From positions 186,001 through 250,000 of the forward strand of contig NW_026942982.1 of NCBI RefSeq assembly GCF_024139115.2: a stretch of DNA of 64,000 nt, given 5' to 3'. The notes under the pieces were generated by a model. The model made no database searches. It had not been told where the DNA came from and was given only the letters and a program-made list of their open reading frames with translations. The position numbers and the translations under genes were made by a program. How positions within the stretch are numbered: position 1 is the first letter of the stretch; each line of letters starts with the position of its first letter. This document shows positions 57,570 through 64,000 of the stretch, one piece after another. Source of the DNA: Armigeres subalbatus (lineage: Eukaryota > Arthropoda > Insecta > Diptera > Culicidae).

Positions 57570-58028
57570 AATGACAGATATGGAACTGAAAATGTTTTTT
57601 TATTCAGGGTTCGGGTTGGCACTGACCCACACTGAAAACCAAAACTACCCAAAAGTGGGTTGTTTGCACTCAAAACCGTGGTTTGGGTCCTATCATCCAA
57701 ATTCTACATATTTACTTTTCTGGCACTAGGTAGTCTGCCTTCCATCCCATGTAAAAGATTAACTTAAAGCCGATTTTAATTTATCCAAAGCGGACCTTGA
57801 TCAACGCAAAATACATAATATTAAATTTACTCAAATTTAGGATTTTGGGCTGAAACAACCTCGGTGAATGTTTGCATCTTGCTCTAGTTTTGATAGCAAT
57901 CATGGGAAAGAAAGGGAAAACTACCCAATTTTGGGTAAATTTTTTCTGCGATATTCTCAATAGTGCGTATATTGAACTCAAAGTTTGGGTTGATTTATCT
58001 GTCCGTGCAGGTTTAAAAACGAATTCGA
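57570..58028. repeat. CCCAAA-motif repeat, possible MITE
   Basis: CACACTGAAAACCAAAACTACCC at the left and GTTTGGGTTGATTTATCTGT with CGTGCAGG at the right are loosely inverted. TTTTGGGTA and TACCCA motifs recur inside, as in the element at 15884. No gene is present. Confidence 0.4.
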
Positions 58029-58059
58029 CATTTATCTGGTAACTAAAATATACTCGATT

Positions 58060-58277
58060 AAGTTGAAAACCGGAATACGGGACTAGCGAAGTTGGATTTT
58101 TCTCGCAACCCGTACGTTAAACCTAACTTCGCTAGTGGCGCGCTAGTCTAATTAGGGCCTAATTAGACTAGCGCACTACAGGCGATGTTAGGTTTAACGT
58201 ATACACGTTAGGTTTAACGTATACGGATTACGAGAAAAATCCAACTTCGATAGTCCCCCATTTCGGTTTTCAACTTG
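58060..58277. repeat. Hairpin element with a GCGCTAGTCTAATTAG core
   Basis: AAGTTGAAAACCG and GTTGGATTTTTCTCG at the left are mirrored at the right, and the core GCGCTAGTCTAATTAGGGCC is palindromic. The right arm has an extra TACGTTAAACCTAACGTGTA unit. It appears inserted into a remnant of the 8-bp-duplication MITE (GGTAACTAAAATA before, TATCTTTTG after). Confidence 0.75.
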
Positions 58278-58441
58278 ACTATAGCGATATCTTTTGTGTA
58301 AATAAAACCCCGAGCTGATGACATCGCTTTTGCAGAAAATAATCGATTGACATAATAACGGGCACCCCTATATCAAAGTTCGACCCTGGCATAGACAGCT
58401 GACTTTGACAATAAATTTTTTTTCAATGACTTGATGCGAAG

Positions 58442-58676
58442 TTCAAGACAAAATTTTCAAAACGACTTATCTGCTTTTGTAAACAAAGATTTAAACGACG
58501 ATTTGACGAATCTGATAGCTCTCCCACGCAAACTAACACCATCAACAGGTAGCGGAAACCTTCACCTACCTATTGATGGTGTTAGTTTGCGTGAGAGAGC
58601 TATCAGATTCGTCAAATCGTCGTTTCAATTTTTGTTTACAAAAGCAGATAAGTCGTTTTGAAAATTTTATCTTGAG
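58442..58676. repeat. Hairpin MITE in the upstream region of the mitochondrial release factor gene
   Basis: Arms of about 110 bp, 58442-58552 and 58567-58676, pair almost completely (for example GCAAACTAACACCATCAACA near 58528). The right arm ends about 90 bp before the start codon at 58766. Confidence 0.8.
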
Positions 58677-58765
58677 TTATCCGCGAACGGGACGGCACGG
58701 AAATCGCTCGATATTCAAATTTCGCGAACAAACGAACATGAAAATTAGTTTTCTAACAACCTAAA

Positions 58766-60091
58766 ATGTTTCTGAATCGTGTATGTTGCCTGCGTGGTGT
58801 TCTACGAAGTAGGAACATCTTGGCCCCATCGTCGTCGCGTTATAGTGCTCCGAAAAATCGTGTAATCTCTTCTGTAGTTCGATTTCCCCCGGCCGCACAT
58901 CAGCTGGTGCCTCCGATTGGACAGCGGCCGGACGAAGGATTCCAGATATCCGATGAAAGCATCCAAAAGTACTTGGAGAACATCCGGTTGGAGTACTATG
59001 CGTTGAAAGTTTCCGATCAGCTGGACAAAAAGGACATTAAGCGGATGGCACTGTTGTCGCATGTGGTGGAGATGTACGAGCAAAGGCGGATAATTATGGA
59101 CAATCTCAAGTCCCTGCAGGAGATGAGTTCCGAAAAGGACGAGGATATGTTGCAGTTGATGAGAGAGGAGAAAGAGGTAAGTTTTTATATGTTTTCAGTC
59201 AGTTCGTTTGCTGATCACAATTGTGTTATTGTTCAGGCGTACATCAACATTCTTCGTAAATTGGATGGCGAAATAATGGACGGAATTTTATCGATGGACG
59301 ATGAAGAAGATTTCAATGCACTCATTTTAGAAGTTGCGGCTGGAGTTGGTGGCCAGGAAGCGATGTTATTTACACGAGAATTATTTGATATGTATTGTGG
59401 CTTCATCGAGTACAAGGGATGGGAAACCGAAGTCCTCGAAACCGAGAACACTGAACTGGGAGGAATTCGTCATGCATCCATCGTCGTGCGTGGAAGGGAT
59501 GCCTATCGGTATCTCAAGTTCGAGGCCGGTGTGCATCGGGTACAGCGGGTGCCAACCACGGAAAAATCTGCTCGAATACACACCAGTACTGCAACCGTTT
59601 CGGTAATTCCACGGCCGGACGAATTTCATATCGAGCTCAAAGATAAAGACTTAAAAATTGAGACTAAACGTGCCAGCGGTGCGGGAGGTCAGCATGTCAA
59701 CACCACCGACAGCGCAGTTCGAATTCTTCACATCCCCACAGGGATTGCAGTTGAGTGTCAAACGGATCGATCGCAAATCAAGAATAGAGAAATTGCCAAA
59801 CAGAAACTTTTAGCCAAACTTACCCAGCAGGAACTGGAAAGTAAATTCAACGCATCACAGTCCTTGAAAAAATCTCAAGTTGGTTGCAGTCTAAGGAATG
59901 AAAAAATCCGTACTTACAACTACAACCAGGATCGCATTACCGACCACAGAGTCGAGGGTGGGACCACGCACAATCTGAAAGCATTCCTCGAGGGTGGTTC
60001 TCAATTGGAAGACATGATTGCAAAATTGCAGGCTATGCACCGAAAGAAGCAACTGATGGACATTATTACCAGCTCTTTAGAAACTAAGTAG
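58766..60091 (+). CDS. mtRF1: Mitochondrial peptide chain release factor 1 (class I)
   Basis: It terminates mitochondrial translation by recognising UAA/UAG and triggering peptidyl-tRNA hydrolysis. Two exons are predicted, 58766-59176 and 59237-60091, with a 60-bp GT-AG intron. The intron is a multiple of three without a stop, so an unspliced frame of 441 codons also exists; the spliced product is 421 residues. Seen in the spliced protein: a basic N terminus likely to be a mitochondrial presequence; a helical domain with LENIRLEYYALKV; the codon-reading segment GVHRVQRVPTTEKSARIHTS with tripeptide P243-T244-T245 in the place of PAT/PKT; the catalytic GAGGQHVNTTDSAVRI with GGQ at 287-289; and the basic C terminus with YNYNQDRITDHR. 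The only in-frame start that gives a presequence was chosen. It converges with RRP41, 67 bp between stops. Confidence 0.95.
   Translation: MFLNRVCCLRGVLRSRNILAPSSSRYSAPKNRVISSVVRFPPAAHQLVPPIGQRPDEGFQISDESIQKYLENIRLEYYALKVSDQLDKKDIKRMALLSHVVEMYEQRRIIMDNLKSLQEMSSEKDEDMLQLMREEKEVSFYMFSVSSFADHNCVIVQAYINILRKLDGEIMDGILSMDDEEDFNALILEVAAGVGGQEAMLFTRELFDMYCGFIEYKGWETEVLETENTELGGIRHASIVVRGRDAYRYLKFEAGVHRVQRVPTTEKSARIHTSTATVSVIPRPDEFHIELKDKDLKIETKRASGAGGQHVNTTDSAVRILHIPTGIAVECQTDRSQIKNREIAKQKLLAKLTQQELESKFNASQSLKKSQVGCSLRNEKIRTYNYNQDRITDHRVEGGTTHNLKAFLEGGSQLEDMIAKLQAMHRKKQLMDIITSSLETK
59177..59236 (+). other. 60-bp intron of the release factor gene, open in frame
   Basis: It begins GTAAGT and ends TTGTTCAG. 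Retaining it would insert 20 residues (VSFYMFSVSS...) in the helical domain between REEKE and AYINILRKLD. Those residues are hydrophobic and unlike the family, so splicing is favoured. Confidence 0.85.
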
Positions 60092-60108
60092 AAGAGACAT
60101 ATATCATT

Positions 60109-60114
60109 AATAAA
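60109..60114 (+). terminator. Polyadenylation signal AATAAA of the release factor gene
   Basis: It lies 18 bp after the stop codon, inside the 67-bp gap to the convergent gene. Confidence 0.7.
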
Positions 60115-60158
60115 CGCTTCATTAACAAATCGTTAAACCGTTAAAAAAGCTTCAACCT

Positions 60159-60896
60159 TTATTTCGCTAAACTACCCCAATCCCCTGCCTGTCCCAGCTG
60201 GGTTACGTGTTCCCTGACAGCTTGGTCGATGATTTTCTGAACTTCTCGGCATCCCTGCAGGGCCGTTTCCAACACCTTGGGTAGATGATCGAGATGGAAT
60301 CGTTGGGACATTTCCATAAAGGCAATCTTCCCGCTGCTGGGCAGTGATGCTACCGTCAATGTTGGTCCTCCGCTCATTTCTTCCAAATTGGACACATCCA
60401 TCAGAGGTATCTTACCGGCCAGCGAGGCTGTGCAAGCGCAAACGTATTCCTTCAGACAGATACCCGCATCGATGAGAGCCAGGGTGGCTGCGTTGACCGA
60501 AGCACAGTAATTGCCGCCATCTGCCATCAGCACCTCTATGTAAACATCGATCTGCGATTTCGGATACAGTTCCGTCTTGATGGCCGCACTCAGCGCTTGC
60601 TGGAGATGGATTGTCATTTCTTGACTTTTCCGGTCACCTCTGGGTCTCCGTTTCCGCTCGCCGGTGGAGAAGGTGGCCATACTGTACTGACAGTTGACGA
60701 TGACCTCTTCGTGGCTGCTCTTTTTCGCCGGAGCTTGATGTGGGCCGTAAACGGCGGCCAACACCTTGGTGTTGCCCTGCTCAATGTAGGCGCTTCCATC
60801 CGGCTGGCTGAATACCCCCAATTTGCACTGAATGCGACGCAGTTCGTTGGCTCGCCGCCCGTCCAGACGGAGACCTTCATCCGATAGGAGTTCCAT
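60159..60896 (-). CDS. Rrp41: Exosome complex component RRP41 (Ski6/EXOSC4)
   Basis: This is a subunit of the nine-protein RNA exosome core ring, which threads RNA to the attached nucleases for 3'-5' decay and processing in nucleus and cytoplasm. The single-exon frame has 245 residues, the same length as the human protein. It has an RNase PH fold: LRLDGRRANELRRIQCKLGV at the start, SAYIEQGNTKVLAAVYGPHQ, CQYSMATFSTGERKRRPRGD, VLMADGGNYCASVNAATLAL and GKIPLMDVSNLEEMSGGP. In animals this subunit is structural, having lost phosphorolytic activity. The stop codon TAA is embedded in AATAAA (60158-60163 on this strand), which may also serve as the polyadenylation signal. No intron is seen. It is divergent from ZAD-D. 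Confidence 0.96.
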   Translation of the reverse strand: MELLSDEGLRLDGRRANELRRIQCKLGVFSQPDGSAYIEQGNTKVLAAVYGPHQAPAKKSSHEEVIVNCQYSMATFSTGERKRRPRGDRKSQEMTIHLQQALSAAIKTELYPKSQIDVYIEVLMADGGNYCASVNAATLALIDAGICLKEYVCACTASLAGKIPLMDVSNLEEMSGGPTLTVASLPSSGKIAFMEMSQRFHLDHLPKVLETALQGCREVQKIIDQAVREHVTQLGQAGDWGSLAK

Positions 60897-61394
60897 TATT
60901 ATTTTCTTATTTTATAGCACTTTTCTGTTTGGAGGTTTGGAATAACACAACAACGGCTTCACTTCGCGCGTGGTTTTGTTTATATTCTGTTCGCTTTGTC
61001 TTGTTCGTCGGTTCGGAGGTGCAGGCTTCGTATGTGTGTTTGATGAACACATTCATAAAAAATGCAGTTTCGGCAATTTCATTCATAAACAGAAGTCGAT
61101 ATAATCGACATAGGTAATTTTTCAACACACATGAACATAAACAGTCTAAACAGTAGAGGCATTGACGTTTTGAAACTGTTTGGTAAAGATTATTGCTGAT
61201 GGTGCATATTCTGTGTGGTGCCGATCAGAAATTCAGAATAAATAGCCTGGACTCCTAGGAAGAAAAATAAAATTGTTTTAGATAAGGTAGGTAATATTTA
61301 TTTTTAAAGAAGCAATACAAATTCCGAATAAAATACGTTCCAAAATTCCAATCAATTGCACATATTTTTTAGAAGCTTCATCTACAAAAGTTCA
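60897..61394. promoter_or_regulatory. Divergent intergenic region between RRP41 and ZAD-D
   Basis: 498 bp that must hold both 5' UTRs and promoters. It is AT-rich near ZAD-D, with no clear TATA box. No repeat was recognised. Confidence 0.4.
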
Positions 61395-61535
61395 ATGGAA
61401 GTGGAACGGCTGTGTAGATTGTGCCTGCAAGAGGGCCCTGATAATGTGTATTCCCGCAATATTGAAAGTGGAAATGCGGAAGAATCTTCAGAGACAAGCA
61501 TTGAACAACTTGTTCTGCAGTATTTGCCAATTCAG
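61395..61535 (+). CDS. ZAD-D: first exon of a ZAD zinc-finger gene, partial
   Basis: The exon reads [20 protein letters not shown] to SIEQLVLQYLPIQ and ends at CAG with donor GTGAGT, phase 0. It has 47 codons, the same as exon 1 of ZAD-B and one fewer than in ZAD-A. It carries the first two zinc-binding cysteines of the ZAD (CRLC). The rest of the gene lies beyond the right edge. The intron here is at least 2.4 kb and contains a SINE and the 24-bp tandem repeat. The upstream sequence has no earlier in-frame ATG that would suit the family. Confidence 0.88.
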
Positions 61536-61831
61536 GTGAGTTCCGGATATCACGATTTTTTTTTTCAATCGTTTATTTGAAAGGCTCTCTTGTCGTGAAG
61601 CGTTACGTAGCCGAAATCTTATTTTACACCAAGGTTTTTTTATGCAGTTAGAATCATTGTTCTCTTGTTTTTCAACTGATTTGCATTAAATTTAGAGGAC
61701 AGATGCATTATACTCTATTTTGTGTGTGTAGATGTATTTGCTCCATGGGGACAGTTTTATCGAGAGCGTCCCCTGGGTCACATGGGGTCAAAAAAGGATA
61801 ACTTCCTTTTAATCGTAGATAATTAGCATAA

Positions 61832-62097
61832 AGGGCCCTTCTTAGCCGTGCGGTAAAATGCACAGCTATAAAGCAAGACCATGCTGAGGGTGGCTTGGAT
61901 CGATTCCCGTTGCCGGTTTAGGCATTTTTCGGATTGGAAATTGTCTTGACTTCCCTGGGCATAAAAGTATCATCGTGTTAGCCTCATGATATACCTACGT
62001 GGATATATAACTGTGGAAGTGCTTAATGAACACTAAGCTGCGAGGCGGCTCGGTCCCAGTGTAGGGATGTAATGCCAATAAGAAGAAGAAAAAGAAG
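61832..62097 (+). mobile_element. Feilai-type SINE
   Basis: It runs from AAGGGCCCTTCTTAGCCGTG to ATGCCAATAAGAAGAAG. The segment between CTCATGATATACC and AACTGTGGAAG is shortened by about 40 bp compared with the other copies. It lies in the ZAD-D intron. Confidence 0.88.
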
Positions 62098-62139
62098 AAC
62101 TAATGCTCCCAATAATCATGCCATCGTTTTTTTTTGTTT

Positions 62140-62375
62140 TTTGCCTTTCTCGTACATTAAGTGTACGTCAAGGCTATAATATTGCTTCAAAAAAAAATTT
62201 CGATAGGAGGCCCGGAGGGCCGATTTTTATATACTGATCGACTCAGCTCGACAAATTGAGGTGATGACTGTATGTGTTTTTTTTTTCAATATTGAAAATG
62301 GAAACTGAACGTTGGGACCTCCAAAATCCGGTTAAAGGTGTTCCGGGAAGTGATGGCGGCGTGGGTCGGCGTGAG
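62140..62375 (+). repeat. Dispersed mosquito repeat with GGAGGCCCGGAGGGCC motif
   Basis: GCCTTTCTCGTACATTAAGTGTACG, then GGAGGCCCGGAGGGCCGA, then TATACTGATCGACTCAGCTC is an order that I recall as common in mosquito DNA. It is not a gene. Confidence 0.5.
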
Positions 62376-62469
62376 CTTATTTTAAGTAATACAAATTTTC
62401 CGAAATTCTTCCACAAATTCCACCGTGAATTTAGCCAGGAAGTTCACTGAAAACTGCTCCAGTAATTGC

Positions 62470-63297
62470 TCCGAAAATTCCTCCGGAAATTTCTCCAGGA
62501 ACTCCTCCGGAAGTTCCTCCAGGAACTCCTCCGGAAGTTCCTCCAGGAACTCCTCCGGAAGTTCCTCCAGGAACTCCTCCGGAAGTTCCTCCAGGAACTC
62601 CTCCGGAAGTTCCTCCAGGAACTCCTCCGGAAGTTCCTCCAGGAACTCCTCCGGAAGTTCCTCCAGGAACTTCTCCGAAAGTTCCTCCAGGAACTCCTCC
62701 GAAAGTTCCTCCAGGAACTCCTCCGAAAGTTCCTCCAGGAACTCCTCCGAAAGTTCCTCCAGGAACTCCTCCGGAAGTTCCTCCAGGAACTCCTCCGGAA
62801 GTTCCTCCAGGAGCTCCTCCGGAAGTTCCTCCAGGAATTCCTCCGGAAGTTCCTCCAGGAACTCCTCCGGAAGTTCCTCCAAAAATTCCTCCGGAAGTTC
62901 CTCCAGGAATTCCTCCGGAAGTTACTCCAGAAATTCCTCCGGAAGTTACTCCAGAAATTCCTCCGGAAGTTCCTCCAGGAATTCCTCCGGAAGTTCCTCC
63001 AGAAGTTCCTCCAGGAATTCCTCCGGAAGTTCACCCAGGAATCTTTCAGGAATTTCCGTCAAGAATTTCACTGGAAGTTCCTCCAGGAATTCCTCCGGAA
63101 GTTCCTCCAGGAATTCCTCCGGAAGTTTCTCCAGGAATTCCTCCGGAAGTTTCTCCAGGAATTCCTCCGGAAGTTTCTCCAGGAATTCCTCCGGAAGTTC
63201 CTCCAGGAATTCCTCCGGAAGTTCCTCCAGGAATTCCTCCGGAAGTTCCTCCAGGAGTTCCTCCGGAAGTTCCTCCAGGAATTCCTCCGGAAGATCC
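62470..63297. repeat. 24-bp tandem repeat, about 35 units
   Basis: The unit is GGAAGTTCCTCCAGGAACTC plus CTCC. It is highly regular, with two main variants (AACTCC before about 62830, AATTCC after) and some GAAAGTTCC units. Because 24 is a multiple of three and the unit lacks stops in most frames, open frames of 110-300 codons appear on both strands. They are artefacts, not genes. Confidence 0.92.
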
Positions 63298-63490
63298 TTG
63301 TGGGCTTCGTGGCCGTGCGGTTAGTGACGTCAACCGTCTAAACGCATGTGCTGTGGAGTGTGGGTAAAGGAAAAAATTCTCCACTGGTCCACTGGGTGTT
63401 GTGTAAATGTCCTTGTCCGTTGTCTCATGCTAAATATTAAGTGTTCAGTCTGTGCGACCTCTGGTCGAAGACAGTGATTCTATCTTTTTT
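63298..63490 (+). other. tRNA-like SINE head, truncated
   Basis: GTGGCCGTGCGGTTAGTGAC resembles a tRNA D-arm with an A box. GGAGTGTGGG follows where a B box would be, but GTTCGA is lost. It interrupts the minisatellite family, which resumes at 63500. Confidence 0.4.
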
Positions 63491-63499
63491 CGTTTTTTC

Positions 63500-63960
63500 A
63501 CAAATTCCTCCGTAAGGTCCTCCAAGAATTCTTCCGGAAGTTCCTCCAGGAATTCCTTCGGAATAACCTCCAAGAATTCATCCTGCAATTTGTTCAGAAA
63601 TTTCTTCAGGAATTTGTCCAAAAGTTTCCCCGGGAATTCATCCAGGAATTCGTAAGAAAGTTTCTTCGAGAATTCATCTGGAAGTTCCTCGGAGAATTCC
63701 TACGAAATCTCCACAAGAAATTGCTCCAGATATATCTGCGGAAGTGCCTTCAGGATCTCTTCCGGTAATCTTCAGAAATTCTATCGGAAGTTCCTATATA
63801 AATGCTTCGAGATGTTTGCTCAGAAGATCCCCGAGAAGTCATGTAACTTCTTTAATAATTGCTCATAGCATTTCTCGTGAAATTTTCTCTGGAGTTCCTC
63901 CAAAAACTTCTCCAAGAACACTTCATAAATTACTTCGCAAACTCTACTGAAATTACCACG
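63500..63960. repeat. Diverged GAATTCCTCC-type minisatellite
   Basis: AGTTCCTCCAGGAATTCC units become progressively irregular, with TTCTTC and TTCGAG variants. It is related to 62470-63297 and 22030-22930. No gene is present. Confidence 0.7.
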
Positions 63961-64000
63961 AGGACTCTTCCACGAGACACTCTCTCCGTAGGCGCAGTTT

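Noticed and set aside
59177..59236. A 20-residue insertion specific to this release factor
   Set aside because: The segment has GTAAGT and TTGTTCAG borders and family-unlike residues, so it is an intron.
62470..63297. Regular repeats considered as a CRISPR-like array
   Set aside because: Units are contiguous with no unique spacers, and the DNA is from an insect nuclear genome.
62382..63384. Frames of 112-299 codons on both strands
   Set aside because: They are translations of a 24-bp tandem repeat lacking stop codons in several frames.

Overview
The window is genomic DNA of a culicine mosquito, most likely Aedes. The evidence is six copies of a tRNA-derived SINE with the 3' tail CCAATAAGAAGAAGAAG (Feilai type, known from Aedes), several other mosquito-type interspersed repeats, short GT-AG introns, and two conserved insect housekeeping genes. 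It is AT-rich and repeat-dominated. Host coding sequence is only about 5 kb of 64 kb. One assembly gap of 25 N lies at 36926-36950.

Genes. (1) A family of ZAD C2H2 zinc-finger genes occurs four times. ZAD-A (minus, exons between 20729 and 8278) has four phase-compatible exons separated by an 11.2 kb intron packed with transposons. ZAD-B (minus, 51232-49873) has the same four-exon layout but carries a frameshift and a damaged finger. ZAD-C (plus, 37553-38733) is a clear pseudogene. ZAD-D (plus, from 61395) shows only exon 1 and runs off the right edge. Where they can be read, the members share ZAD, a linker (acidic in ZAD-B), an AT-hook-like GRPR motif, one unusually short finger, then five C2H2 fingers. 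(2) Two housekeeping genes lie tail to tail at 58766-60896: mitochondrial peptide chain release factor 1 (plus) and exosome subunit RRP41 (minus), with 67 bp between their stop codons. RRP41 and ZAD-D are divergent with about 500 bp between their starts.

Mobile DNA, left to right: a 2 kb TIR element inserted into an inverted copy of itself (1-3702); an R1-clade LINE remnant (4395-7690); a Jockey/CR1-like LINE split by two MITEs and a copia element split by three DNA elements, both inside the ZAD-A intron (10780-19210); minisatellite and SINE regions (22-36 kb) with LINE scraps, a MULE transposase relic and a 1.6 kb TIR element; a second copia element with short LTR remnants and a tRNA-iMet-type primer site (39753-43762); an RTE-clade LINE split by MITEs and a GAA-rich fold-back (45733-49610); a four-level nest at 54962-57555; and a 24-bp tandem repeat of about 35 units (62470-63297).

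Many insertions can be ordered because the host element reads correctly once the insert and its target duplication are removed (2-bp TSDs at 4208, 7664, 13744 and 16509; TA at 15884, 18067, 55142 and 56043; 8-bp at 51677 and 54962; 6-bp at 148). I see no wholly new biological system. The strongest biological signal is the local ZAD family with its shared AT-hook plus short-finger architecture. Next are the self-nested element that makes a 1.5 kb-arm inverted repeat, and the coding-looking segment inside a Tc1/mariner-like element. Intergenic stretches not listed were read and gave nothing I can name.
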